From the NCBI RefSeq assembly GCF_009176545.1, contig NZ_VTOJ01000002.1:434001-498000 (forward strand): a DNA stretch of 64,000 nucleotides, written 5' to 3'. The translations under genes and the position numbers were made by a program. The stretch comes from Salinigranum salinum. GTDB lineage: Archaea; Halobacteriota; Halobacteria; Halobacteriales; Haloferacaceae. Each line of letters starts with the position of its first letter. Positions within the stretch are counted from its first letter, which is position 1. Under the pieces are notes generated by a model, which did not search any database, had not been told where the DNA came from, and saw only the letters and a program-made list of their open reading frames with translations. Of the stretch, positions 51,095-60,007 are shown one piece after another.

Positions 51095-52282
51095 CTATCG
51101 GTCGGGGTGTGACTCCTCTATCGACGCACAGATGTCGCGGAAGACGCGCCCGCGAAGGGTTGTGGATTCGAGGCTCTCCTCGATCGTCGAATCGTCGACG
51201 TCCCGTCCGAACGAGGTAGTCTCGCCGAACAGGATGCCGATCGGGACCACGAGCAGTGACGTCGCGAACGTCGCGTTCCAGCTCGCCGCAAAGACCAGTT
51301 CGCTCATCTCGTCGGCCGTCGAGACGTCCTCGATGGTGAAGTAGTCGATCACGCGGATCCGGATCACGACCGAGAGGAGCAACAGGAGCGTCACGACGGA
51401 GACGAGGACCTGGCACACGGAGAGCAGGCTCAGCCCGACCTCGGTCCCGAACACGGTGATCGCGCCCAGTCGGACGGTCTCGAGCGATGGAACGAACGTA
51501 AGCCCGAGCGAGAACACCGCGATGAGCACGCTACTCAGAAACTCGCCTCGGCCGATGTCTTCTTTCGTCTCCGTCCGTCTCCGCTGCGATTCCTCGACGA
51601 GTTCCTCCGCCTCCATCGAATCCACCTCCTCGAAGGCCCCTGTCAGTTCCATCCGCCGCGTCGCCCACGCACGAACGTCGGCCCGGAGGTTCTCCAGTTC
51701 CCGCTCGGTCACGAAGTACTCGACGAGCCGCTCTGTCGAGCGGTTCGCCTGCCGGAACAGCCGCCCGATCTTCCCCGACACGTACGAGACCGACAGGAGG
51801 AGAATCAGCAACCCACCCAGGGCGTAGAACGACAGATCACCGAGTCGTCCGACCCCGCGTTTCGCGCGAGTGGGAAGGTCGGATCCCGGGCGGTCGCCCC
51901 GCCAGATGCCGACCACCACCCGAGCGACGCCGAGACTCGTGACGATCGCGACGATCGCCGTCCACTCAACCACCGCGACGCACGCGTGCCAGGCGCCTCG
52001 CAACAGAGTTCGGGGCCACCAGTAACAGACGTCTTTGAGTCCATCGACGATCGGGGTGAGTATTCGTTCCGACCGAGGGAGCATCCATTTCACCGCCAGA
52101 ACCGGCAGCAGGAGCGGCAGGCCAACGACTACCGCGACGAGCCCGGCGACGAGCCGCGCGAGCGCATCACCGGCGAACCTCATGGCGTTCCAGACGACCG
52201 GAACCACCAGACAGCACACCATCGAGACAGCGTTCCGCAGTGGGTGACTCTCGGATTCTCGTTTCGGTTTCGGTGTTCGCAT
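51095..52282 (-). CDS. Multi-pass membrane protein of unknown function
   Basis: A 395-residue protein with about seven hydrophobic segments (MVCCLVVPVVWNAMRF; LVAGLVAVVVGLPLLLPVLAV; VVEWTAIVAIVTSLGVARVVVG; LSFYALGGLLILLLSV; FLSSVLIAVFSLGLTFV; VCQVLVSVVTLLLLLSVV; WNATFATSLLVVPIGI) and a central charged helical region (residues ~185-245, EELVEESQRRRTETKED). No transporter or enzyme motif is recognised. It lies next to the ABC importer set on the same strand but with a 58-base gap; any functional link is unproven. Confidence 0.75.
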   Translation of the reverse strand: MRTPKPKRESESHPLRNAVSMVCCLVVPVVWNAMRFAGDALARLVAGLVAVVVGLPLLLPVLAVKWMLPRSERILTPIVDGLKDVCYWWPRTLLRGAWHACVAVVEWTAIVAIVTSLGVARVVVGIWRGDRPGSDLPTRAKRGVGRLGDLSFYALGGLLILLLSVSYVSGKIGRLFRQANRSTERLVEYFVTERELENLRADVRAWATRRMELTGAFEEVDSMEAEELVEESQRRRTETKEDIGRGEFLSSVLIAVFSLGLTFVPSLETVRLGAITVFGTEVGLSLLSVCQVLVSVVTLLLLLSVVIRIRVIDYFTIEDVSTADEMSELVFAASWNATFATSLLVVPIGILFGETTSFGRDVDDSTIEESLESTTLRGRVFRDICASIEESHPDR

Positions 52283-52340
52283 ACCGTTGTCCGAACGAGT
52301 GTTTCCACCGGTGACAAATAACAGTGGGTCCTCGCTCCGC

Positions 52341-53111
52341 TCACTCCGTCGTCGACACGCCCAGGTACCGGTCGAGCACCGCGTCGTTCGCTGCCACGCG
52401 TTCGGCCTCGCCCTCGTGGACGACCCGTCCCTTGTCGAGGATGTAGACGTAGTCGGCGACGCGGAGGGCGACGCCGACGTTCTGTTCGACGAGGAGGATC
52501 GTCGTGCCTTCGCGATTGAGCTCGTCGATCTTCCGCTGGACCTGCTCGACGATGGTCGGGGCCAGTCCTTCCGTGGGTTCGTCCAGCATCAACAGCCGCG
52601 GTGCGGAGACGAGCGCGCGAGCGATGGCGAGCATCTGCTGTTCCCCGCCCGAAAGCGACGACCCGCGACTGTCGCGGTGGCGGCGGAGGTTCTCGAACTC
52701 GTCGACGATCGCGTCGACCGAGGGCTTGTCGACGCCACGTCGCCCACCCAGCCGTCCGATTTCGACGTTCTCGGTGACCGTGAGTCCGGGGAAGATCCGC
52801 CGCTCCTCGGGGACGAGCGCGATGCCCGCCTGCGCGGTTTTCTCGGGCGACAGCTCCGTCACGTCCTGCCCGTCGAAGGTGACCGACCCCGAGGTGGGCG
52901 TGACGTTCCCGAGGATCGTCCGGAGCGTCGTCGTCTTGCCGACGCCGTTGCGGCCGATGAGGCTCACGACTGCCCCCTCGGGCACGTCGAGGTCGACGCC
53001 CTGGAGGACGCGCGTCGACCCGTACCCCGAGACGAGGTCGCGGACCGAAAGCAGCGCGTCCCCGCCGGCGTGCTCGGGAGCGGTCCCGGCATCGGTCGGC
53101 TCCGAACTCAC
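52341..53111 (-). CDS. livF: Branched-chain-type ABC importer ATPase LivF
   Basis: A 256-residue ABC ATPase: Walker A GRNGVGKTT, signature LSGGEQQML, Walker B LLMLDEPTEGL and the switch His in FLVEQN-type sequence (ILLVEQNVGVAL). LivF-specific features include GIALVPEERRIFPGLTV. It energises uptake with LivG. It overlaps livG by four bases and is last in the set; the start MSSEPTDAG adds an acidic N-tail. Confidence 0.94.
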   Translation of the reverse strand: MSSEPTDAGTAPEHAGGDALLSVRDLVSGYGSTRVLQGVDLDVPEGAVVSLIGRNGVGKTTTLRTILGNVTPTSGSVTFDGQDVTELSPEKTAQAGIALVPEERRIFPGLTVTENVEIGRLGGRRGVDKPSVDAIVDEFENLRRHRDSRGSSLSGGEQQMLAIARALVSAPRLLMLDEPTEGLAPTIVEQVQRKIDELNREGTTILLVEQNVGVALRVADYVYILDKGRVVHEGEAERVAANDAVLDRYLGVSTTE

Positions 53112-53911
53112 ACCTCGACACCTCCGAAGTACGCCTCGCGCACCGCCTCGTCGTCGGCGATCGCCTCCGGCGTCCCCTCCGCGAGCACCCGTCCACGGTG
53201 TAACACGGTGATCCGGTCGGAGACGCGCATCACGAGGTCGATGTCGTGTTCGATGAGGACGAGCGTCCGGTCCGAGAGCACCTCGTCGATGAGGTCCATC
53301 GTCGCCCGCGTCTCCTCGGCACCCATCCCCGCGGTCGGTTCGTCGAGGAGGACGACCTCGGGGTCCGTCGCGAGCACGATAGCGATCTCGAGGCGGCGGC
53401 GGTCGCCGTACGCGAGCGCGTCTGCCACCTCCCCCGCGCGGTCGCGGAGGCCCGACCGATCGAGGACCCGCGCGGTGTGCTCGTTCACGTCGTCGAACGA
53501 GTCGGCCCCCCGGAGGAACTCGTCGACGGGAGCGAACCCCCCCTCGCGGGTGGCCTGGGCGGCGAGACGGACGTTCTCGTGGACCGTCAGTCCGCCAAAG
53601 ACGTTGGTGATCTGGAACGATCGTCCCAGGCCTCGAGCGACCCGTTCGTGCGGTGCCAGCCCCGTGACGTCCTCGCCGTCGAGGAACACCCGACCCTCGC
53701 TCGGGACGAGCGCGCCCGTCAGGAGGTTGAACGTCGTGGTCTTGCCCGCGCCGTTCGGCCCGATCAGACTGCGGAACTCGCCGCGTTCGACGGTGAGGTT
53801 CACGTCGTCGACGGCGACCAGACTGCCGAACCGCCGGGTGAGGTCCTCGGTGCGGAGGACGGCGTCCGTCGAGTCCGCGGCCGCGGTCGTGGCCGCGTCT
53901 GACTCACTCAT
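53108..53911 (-). CDS. livG: Branched-chain-type ABC importer ATPase LivG
   Basis: A 267-residue ABC ATPase: Walker A GPNGAGKTT, the LivG-type FQITNVFGGLTVHENV, a signature region written as ALAYGDRRRLEIA (the LSGG motif is altered to AYGD as in LivG), Walker B VVLLDEPTAGM and VLIEHDIDLVM. It pairs with LivF on the fused permease. Overlaps by 4 bases with livF and by 8 bases with the permease gene. Confidence 0.94.
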   Translation of the reverse strand: MSESDAATTAAADSTDAVLRTEDLTRRFGSLVAVDDVNLTVERGEFRSLIGPNGAGKTTTFNLLTGALVPSEGRVFLDGEDVTGLAPHERVARGLGRSFQITNVFGGLTVHENVRLAAQATREGGFAPVDEFLRGADSFDDVNEHTARVLDRSGLRDRAGEVADALAYGDRRRLEIAIVLATDPEVVLLDEPTAGMGAEETRATMDLIDEVLSDRTLVLIEHDIDLVMRVSDRITVLHRGRVLAEGTPEAIADDEAVREAYFGGVEV

Positions 53912-55874
53912 GCTCGGCCTCCCGGTCGGTCACGCCCGTCCCGTCGCGGAGCAGCGACCGGACGGTCGGGTGGTCGAGGACGGTCCGCGGGAGCGACACC
54001 AGCCCCCGGGGGACGAAGATGACGAACAGGACGAAGAGGACGCCGATGACGAGCCGCCACTGCTCGACGTACGACGAGAGGACGTCCTCGCTGGCGACGA
54101 AGACGCCAGCACCGAGCATCGGGCCGTACAGGGTGCCCATCCCGCCGAGAACCGTCATCACGATCACTTCGCCGGAGTTGATCCAGTGGAGGAACGCGGG
54201 CGCGACGTAGCCGTTGTTCGTGGCGAACAGGCCGCCGGCGAGCCCCGCGAGCCCGCCGCTGACGACGAACGCGCGGCGCTTGTAGACGGTGACGTCGTAG
54301 CCGACGAACGACGCGCGCTCCTCGCTCTCGCGGATCGCCTGTAACACCGAGCCGAACGGCGCGCGGATGAGCCGTCGCGCGAGCAGGTAGGACCCGACGA
54401 CGACCGCGAGGAGGAAGTAGTAGTGGACCACCCCACCGTCGACGAGGATCGGCCCGAGCGCAACCTCGAACGTCGAGAGGTCGACGCCGACGCCCGCGAA
54501 GCCGTAGAGACCGTCGACGCCGAACAGCCCGTCGGAGCCGCCTGTGAAGTCGAACTTGAAGACGGCGTTGAAGAAGAGTTCGGCGAACGCGAGCGTGATC
54601 ATGGCGAAGAAGACGCCGGAGACGCGGATCGAGAGGAAGCCGATCCCCCACGCGAGGGCGGCGCAGACCGCGATGGCGACCGCCAGCGCGACGAACATCG
54701 ACGAGGAGAGGTGCAAGAGCGTGAGCACGGCCGCGTACGCTCCGACCCCGTAGAAGAGCGTGTGACCGAGCGACACCAGCCCCGCGTATCCAAGCACGAG
54801 GTCGAGGCTGAGCGCGAACAGCGCCCAGATGAGGATGTCCTCGAGGAGCGTCACGGTGTAGGCGTTGCCGGTCACCTCGGCGAACAGCGGTACGAGCACG
54901 AGGGCACCGACAGCGGCGTAGCCGAGCTTCGCCCGGGTCGCGGCGGAGAGGACGCCCCCGCGTGCGCCGTGGAGCAGGGCACCGCTGTGACCGCCGCCCT
55001 CGTGGGAGGTCCCGAACAGCCCCGTCGGTCGCACGAGCAACACGGCGATCATGAGGAGGAAGACGACGAGCCCCTCCAGAAACGGCGTGTACGTGCGGGC
55101 GAGCGTCTGGACGACGCCGACGAAGAGCCCGCCGACGACCGCGCCTCTGAAGGAGCCGAGCCCGCCGAGGACGACGATGACGAACGCGGGAATGATGACG
55201 GACGATCCCATCGTCGGACTGACGTTCTGGAACGCGCCGAGGACGATGCCCGCGACGCCGGCGAGGGCGGCACCGAAGCCGAACGTGAGCGTGTAGTACT
55301 TGTCGATGTCGATACCGAGGGTGCGAACCATCTCGCGGTCCTCCGAGCCGGCGCGGACGATCATCCCGAACCGGGTTCGGTTGAGCAGGAGCCACGTACC
55401 GAGCGCGAGCGCGGCGCCGAAGACGATCATCGCGTAGTTGTACAGCGAGTAGCTGAACCCGAGGAAGGCGACGGGCGTGTCGAGAAGCGCGGGGATGGCA
55501 AAGGGCTGGGCGGACTTGCCCCACACGGCCGTGATGAGGTCGTTGATGATGAGCACCAGCCCGAACGTGAGGAGGATGTGATACAGCGGGTCCCGCCCGT
55601 AGAGCCGCTTCACCGTGAGGCGTTCGATCCCCATCCCGACGACGCCGACGAGCAGCGGGGCGACGACGAGCGCGACCCAGAAACCCGTCCCTCCCAGGGG
55701 ACCGGCGATGGCGAACGCGAGATACGCGCCCAGTGCGAACAGTTCGCCGTGGGCGAAGTTGATGACGTCCATGACGCCGAAGATGATCGACAGTCCCGCC
55801 GCGAGGAGGACGTACACCATCCCGACGGTGAGCCCGTTGAGCACCTGCTCGGCGAGGCCCGTGACGACCGACAT
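53904..55874 (-). CDS. Fused ABC permease LivH-LivM
   Basis: A 656-residue protein joining the two permease subunits of HAAT-type importers. Residues ~1-290 are LivH-like (NGLTVGMVYVLLAAGLSIIFGVMDVINFAHGELFALGAYL; VIVVLGGLGSFRGAVVGGLFVG); after a Gly/His-rich linker (SHEGGGHSGALLHGARGG), residues ~320-640 are LivM-like (LSLDLVLGYAGLVSLGHTLFYGVGAYAAV; VIVMTVLGGMGTLYGPMLGAGV). Both carry the ATPase-coupling motif (LGGLG / LGGMG). LivH and LivM are normally separate genes. Substrates of this family include branched-chain amino acids, amides, urea and aromatic acids. Confidence 0.93.
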   Translation of the reverse strand: MSVVTGLAEQVLNGLTVGMVYVLLAAGLSIIFGVMDVINFAHGELFALGAYLAFAIAGPLGGTGFWVALVVAPLLVGVVGMGIERLTVKRLYGRDPLYHILLTFGLVLIINDLITAVWGKSAQPFAIPALLDTPVAFLGFSYSLYNYAMIVFGAALALGTWLLLNRTRFGMIVRAGSEDREMVRTLGIDIDKYYTLTFGFGAALAGVAGIVLGAFQNVSPTMGSSVIIPAFVIVVLGGLGSFRGAVVGGLFVGVVQTLARTYTPFLEGLVVFLLMIAVLLVRPTGLFGTSHEGGGHSGALLHGARGGVLSAATRAKLGYAAVGALVLVPLFAEVTGNAYTVTLLEDILIWALFALSLDLVLGYAGLVSLGHTLFYGVGAYAAVLTLLHLSSSMFVALAVAIAVCAALAWGIGFLSIRVSGVFFAMITLAFAELFFNAVFKFDFTGGSDGLFGVDGLYGFAGVGVDLSTFEVALGPILVDGGVVHYYFLLAVVVGSYLLARRLIRAPFGSVLQAIRESEERASFVGYDVTVYKRRAFVVSGGLAGLAGGLFATNNGYVAPAFLHWINSGEVIVMTVLGGMGTLYGPMLGAGVFVASEDVLSSYVEQWRLVIGVLFVLFVIFVPRGLVSLPRTVLDHPTVRSLLRDGTGVTDREAEHE

Positions 55875-55875
55875 C

Positions 55876-57147
55876 TCAGCCCAGGTTACAGCCGAGTTCG
55901 CCGCAGGCGGGCAGTGCGTCCGCGCCTTCGACCTTCTTCACCGTGTTCACCGTCGCGGGCCCGCCGCCGCTGTCGGGGGCGACGAGTTCGGCCGCCCACA
56001 CCGGGTTCATCGCCTGGTGGTCGCAGGCACGGAACTCGTTCTCGCCGAGGATCGTATCCATCCGCAGGCCGGCGAGGGCGTCCTTCACCTCGACCGGATC
56101 GGTCGTCCCGGCCTCGGCGATTCCCTGGGCCGTCATTGTGATCGACATGTACGCGACGCGGGCGAAGTTGTCGGGCGGGCCGTCGTACGCCTCCTGGTAG
56201 GCGGAGACGAACTCCTGGTTGTTTCCCGTCTCGAGCGTCGGGAGGTATCTGACGCCGCCGTAGGTGCCGTAGGCGGCCTCGCCGAGCGCGTTGCGAACCA
56301 CGGCGAACGTCATCGTCGGCGACATCAGCGCCACCCGGTCCTTGAGCCCCTGGCCCGCCGCCTGTTTGACGAAGTTGATCAGGTCGCCACCGGTCATCCC
56401 GAGCACCGCGACGTCGGCGTCCGAGTTGGCGATCTGGCTGACGTACGAGTTGAAGTTCTGTGCGCCCAGCTGCGACCGACTCCGGCCGACGACGTTGACG
56501 TCGCGTCCCTGTTTCATCCGGGACTCGACGCGGTTCATCACCGACTCGCCGTAGGCGTAGTCGGCGATGTGGAACCAGACGTTCGTCCCGAGTTCGTTGG
56601 CCGTGTAGTCGGAGATCGCCTCGGCCATCTGGGCCGTGTTGGTCTCGGCGCGGAAGACGAACTCGTTGCAGTTCGATCCCGTGATCGGGACCGCGGCGCC
56701 GCCCGGGTTGTAGATGACCTCCTGCTCGAGGGCGAACTCGTTGAGCGCGAGCGCCGTCGACGAGGAGATGGCGCCCATGAGGTACGAGGCGCCGTCCTGT
56801 TCGACCGTCGACTGCGCCTTCCGTCTCCCCGTGGCGGGATCGGCCTCGGTGTCCTCGTACACCCCGGTGATCTCCACGTCGAGGTCGTCGTTCTCGTTGA
56901 CGTGCTGGATGGCGAGTTTCGCGCCGTTGCGCTGCCCGACGGCGAGCCCACCGTACGGTCCGGTCATGGGGCTGATCACGCCGTAGGTGATGCTCTGCGT
57001 GCCGCCACCTCCGCCAGCGGTGCCGCCGAGACAGCCCGCGACTCCAGCGAGGCCCGCGACGCCGGCGAGGCCCGCAGCCTGTACGAACGACCGTCGTGAC
57101 GAACGCGGCCCCGGGCCGGCGTTCGCGGAAGAACCGTCTCTGACCAT
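55876..57147 (-). CDS. ABC importer substrate-binding lipoprotein (LivK-like)
   Basis: A 423-residue type I periplasmic-binding-fold protein. The N-terminus has a Tat-type signal (RRSFVQAAGLAGVAGL) and lipobox (GVAGCLGG). The mature domain shows VISPMTGPYGGLAVGQRNGAKLAIQHVNE near the ligand site, EDTEADPATGRRKAQSTVEQDGAS and YLMGAISSSTALA, characteristic of LivK-type proteins. It begins the transporter operon; its own stop is one base from the permease start. Ligand cannot be told; aromatic acids are plausible given the surroundings. Confidence 0.92.
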   Translation of the reverse strand: MVRDGSSANAGPGPRSSRRSFVQAAGLAGVAGLAGVAGCLGGTAGGGGGTQSITYGVISPMTGPYGGLAVGQRNGAKLAIQHVNENDDLDVEITGVYEDTEADPATGRRKAQSTVEQDGASYLMGAISSSTALALNEFALEQEVIYNPGGAAVPITGSNCNEFVFRAETNTAQMAEAISDYTANELGTNVWFHIADYAYGESVMNRVESRMKQGRDVNVVGRSRSQLGAQNFNSYVSQIANSDADVAVLGMTGGDLINFVKQAAGQGLKDRVALMSPTMTFAVVRNALGEAAYGTYGGVRYLPTLETGNNQEFVSAYQEAYDGPPDNFARVAYMSITMTAQGIAEAGTTDPVEVKDALAGLRMDTILGENEFRACDHQAMNPVWAAELVAPDSGGGPATVNTVKKVEGADALPACGELGCNLG

Positions 57148-57352
57148 GGTGTATGCTGTGGGTGTCAACACCAACCGGGGTGTCGTTAATAAATGTTCGT
57201 GTCTTTCGCGGCGGACGTGGTGGACCACGTGAACGAACCACGTCGAACCCGCGTCTGTTCGCCCGCGTCGACTCCGTCGCCGTCGTCTCACTTCGAATCC
57301 ACGCGACCCACTCGCGTCGACTCCGGCACCGACGATACGACGTCGTGCGGCG

Positions 57353-58357
57353 TCAGGCGATCCGCGGTGCGACCTCGTCGCCCAGCCGGTCGATGCATTC
57401 GACCATCCGCTCGGTGCCGATCCCCGGGTGGTAGGTCCGGAAGACGAAGTGGACGTCGTCGCCGACTGCGTCGCGGTACGCCTCGAGTTCGGTGACGACG
57501 TCGTCCGGCGTCCCGTAGATGGCCTGGTCTCGCAACTCCTGCACCCGGTCGTCGGGGAGTTCGTCGACCGACTCGCCGGAGAAGATCTCGGCGTAGCGAC
57601 GCTGAATGTACAGGTACCCCTCGCGCATCGCCGCCCACGCCTCCTCACGCGAGTCGTCGACGAAACCGTGCTGGAGGACGTACACCTGGAAGTCGTCGTC
57701 GAGCCCCTCCTCCTCGCGCACGCGCCGGATGTCCTCGACGCGCTTTCGAACGCCCTCGACGGAGAGCGAGGACGGGGCACACCAGGCGTCGCCGATCCGG
57801 GCGGCACGACGGACCGCGGGTTTCGCCGACCCGCCGAGCATCACCGGCACGTCGTGGGCGGGTTTCGGCGTCACGTCCACGTCGGGAGTGACGTCGTGGA
57901 ACCGTGGTTCGATCCCGAGCGGGCCGTCGGACCACGCCGCCCGGACGAGGTCGACCGTCTCGACGAGGCGATCGACGCGCTCGTCGAGGTCGACGCCGAA
58001 CGCCTCGAACTCCCGGGGGTTCGAGCCGATGGCCAGCCCCAGCGTCGTTCGGCCCCCCGAGAGCAGGTCGACCGTGGCGACGTCCTCGGCCAGTCGCACC
58101 GGATCGTACAGCGGCGCGAGGGCGATGCACGTCCCGATCTCGGTCCCGTCGGTGACGGCCGCGAGCGCCCCCAGCGCCGGCATCGTCCCCGCGAGGTAGT
58201 CGTCGGGGGTGAAGTGGTGTTCGGAGACCCACGCGCTCGCCAGTCCCGCGTCGTCGATCGCCCGGCCAAGCGTCAGCATCTCGTCGTAGATCTCGACCCC
58301 GGAGCGGTCGTCGCCCGGGCGTCGCTGGCAGGTGAACAGTCCCGTGCCGAGTTTCAT
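57353..58357 (-). CDS. LLM-class flavin-dependent oxidoreductase
   Basis: A 334-residue bacterial-luciferase-like (LLM) TIM-barrel. Typical segments are LGTGLFTCQRRPGD at the start, ASAWVSEHHFTPDDYL near residue 40, GTCIALAPLYDPVRLAEDVATVDLLSGGRTTLGLAIGSNPREFEAFG and PVMLGGSAKPAVRRAARIGDAWCAP. Members use FMN or F420; haloarchaea make F420, and the cofactor cannot be decided here. Substrate unknown; it is divergent from the next gene and shares the interval of 56 bases. Confidence 0.9.
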   Translation of the reverse strand: MKLGTGLFTCQRRPGDDRSGVEIYDEMLTLGRAIDDAGLASAWVSEHHFTPDDYLAGTMPALGALAAVTDGTEIGTCIALAPLYDPVRLAEDVATVDLLSGGRTTLGLAIGSNPREFEAFGVDLDERVDRLVETVDLVRAAWSDGPLGIEPRFHDVTPDVDVTPKPAHDVPVMLGGSAKPAVRRAARIGDAWCAPSSLSVEGVRKRVEDIRRVREEEGLDDDFQVYVLQHGFVDDSREEAWAAMREGYLYIQRRYAEIFSGESVDELPDDRVQELRDQAIYGTPDDVVTELEAYRDAVGDDVHFVFRTYHPGIGTERMVECIDRLGDEVAPRIA

Positions 58358-58413
58358 GCCTGTGACTGTTCGCCGTGGTGGTTAAGCATTGGGAGGGTGA
58401 CGTGTGGTCACGC

Positions 58414-58935
58414 ATGACCGACAGCGAATCCGGGGACCTGCCACCGATGCCGCCGGCCCGCGTCGACCACGTCGGCATCGCGGTCCACGACGTCGACGCG
58501 GCCGAGGCGACGCTCCGTGCGCTCGGCTGCACGCCCGTCCACCGCGAGACCGTCCCCGCCGGGACGTTCGAGTGGGCGACGTACACGCTGGGCGACGCCT
58601 CGCGAGTCGAACTCGTCGCCCCCGTCGAGAGCGGTGGCGAGTCGTTCCTGACCGGGTTCCTCGCTGATCACGGCCCGGGCCTCCACCACGTCACCCTCGA
58701 AGTGACCGACGTCGACGCCGCCGTCGACCGACTCGAGGCCGCCGGCGAGCGGGTGGTAGGCTACGCCGTCGAGGACGGCTGGACCGAGGCGTTCGTCTCC
58801 CCGCGCAACCCGACCGGGACGCTGTTCCAGCTGATGGCGTACCACGACGACTACCGCGAGCGCGGGCCCGACGAGGCGCTGTTCGTCCGCGGGGAGCCGC
58901 TCGGGGACGAGAGAGAGAACGGGGACGAGCGCTGA
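58414..58935 (+). CDS. VOC/glyoxalase-fold protein, methylmalonyl-CoA epimerase-like
   Basis: A 173-residue protein of the vicinal oxygen chelate superfamily, with two betaalphabetabetabeta modules. The layout follows methylmalonyl-CoA epimerase: VDHVGIAVHDVDAAEATL (metal His), GDASRVELVAP, HGPGLHHVTLEVTDVDAAV (metal His) and a final LFQLMAYH. The last metal Glu of the epimerase (in a GxLxEL motif) is Gln in TLFQL, so catalysis as a true epimerase is doubtful. A related lyase or epimerase role in acyl-CoA breakdown is possible. ATG at 58414 is taken over 58375. Confidence 0.82.
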   Translation: MTDSESGDLPPMPPARVDHVGIAVHDVDAAEATLRALGCTPVHRETVPAGTFEWATYTLGDASRVELVAPVESGGESFLTGFLADHGPGLHHVTLEVTDVDAAVDRLEAAGERVVGYAVEDGWTEAFVSPRNPTGTLFQLMAYHDDYRERGPDEALFVRGEPLGDERENGDER

Positions 58936-58961
58936 CGCGGCGGCCGGGCTCGTCGCGCCTC

Positions 58962-59438
58962 TCAGTCGTCCGTCTCCTCCGCATCCCGGCGTTTGATGAG
59001 GAATTTCATGTCGCCCGCGAGGACGACCGTGTCGTCCTGGTTGGTGAGCGTACAGTCGAGGACGACGAGACCGGCGTCCTCGCGGGAGAGCTCCTTGCGT
59101 TCCGTGACCTCCATCTCCAGCGAGACGGTGTCGTCGATGTACACCGGCGCGGGGAGATCCATGTAGTTCATCCCGAGGAAGGCGACGGCGGTCCGCTCGA
59201 CGATGCCCGAGCGGTACACCAGCCCCGTTGCCTGGACGAACGTCATCGGCCCCTGGGCGATGCGGCCCTCGAACTGGGTGTCCTTCACGTACTCCCGGTT
59301 CGTGTGCAACTCGGTCCAGTCGCCCGACAGCGCCGAGTGCATCACGAAGTCCGTCTCGGTGATCGTCCGCCCGACGGTCTCGAACGTCTTGCCGACCTCG
59401 AAGTCCTCGAAGTAGTGCGGCTCGTAGCTGTAGGCCAT
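58962..59438 (-). CDS. MaoC-like hotdog dehydratase
   Basis: A 158-residue R-hydratase-type protein. The hydratase motif is visible as ALSGDWTELHTNREYVKDTQF (Asp and His of the usual GDxNPxHxD pattern), preceded by YFEDFEVGKTFETVGRTITETDF. Members hydrate trans-2-enoyl-CoA or act in acyl-CoA and aromatic breakdown. Among the surrounding CoA genes it may serve the later, beta-oxidation-like steps of phenylacetate catabolism. Convergent with the VOC gene; start at 59438 keeps the family-typical N-terminus. Confidence 0.88.
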   Translation of the reverse strand: MAYSYEPHYFEDFEVGKTFETVGRTITETDFVMHSALSGDWTELHTNREYVKDTQFEGRIAQGPMTFVQATGLVYRSGIVERTAVAFLGMNYMDLPAPVYIDDTVSLEMEVTERKELSREDAGLVVLDCTLTNQDDTVVLAGDMKFLIKRRDAEETDD

Positions 59439-60007
59439 ACCCGCCCCACTCGCGCCTCGGATAAATCGCTTTACCCCAGATGTGCGGTGGCGCCGTCGAC
59501 GTCTCCCCGGAGATCCGCGGTCCGGTCGGTCCGACGGCTCACTGTCGTGCGGGACGCGGACGCGGCGGAATCCCACGGTCCTCCCCACTCGGTTCGCTCA
59601 CTCGCTTCGATCGTGGGAACGCGGACGGAGTCGCGACCGTCGCGCCACTGCGAGACACGAGCACGGACCCCGTCGACTGGTCGGCGTGCGGGACCGAGCG
59701 ACCAACGGGAGCGAGGGATCGCGCGAGGTCTTCGTGAGGGGAACGAACGGCTCGGAGCGACTGCGTCGCTCCGGTGGGCTTCGGCTGGGCATCGTCCCAG
59801 CCGTACCGGCTGGGGAGGGCGAGGCTTCTCGCCGCGCACTGGGTACCGTGTGGGACTCTCAGCCCGACCGGGGGCGACTCCAGGCACAGTATGGGGCCAC
59901 TCACACGCCATCCCACGCTCGACGCCCCGGTTCACGTCGTCATCCTCGTCCCTCGCTCGGACCCTGGACGCCGACGCCTACTTGCACCGGGGGAACGACG
60001 AGAGAGC
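59439..60007. other. Long intergenic region with hairpins
   Basis: No gene seen. The stretch is G/C-rich with many gagcga/gacgag words and carries the hairpin run listed separately. It separates the minus-strand MaoC gene from the plus-strand thioesterase and presumably holds both promoters. ORFs across it are Arg-rich in every frame, which marks them as spurious. Confidence 0.4.
59754..59833. repeat. Second run of three hairpins
   Basis: Three close inverted repeats: GGAGCGAC-tgc-GTCGCTCC (59754-59772), GGCTGGG-catcgt-CCCAGCC (59783-59802) and GGCGAG-gctt-CTCGCC (59818-59833). Arms pair perfectly and loops are 3-6 bases, like the run at 9825-9914, though the sequences differ. Context also resembles that region: gagcga-rich DNA upstream. 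Confidence 0.55.
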
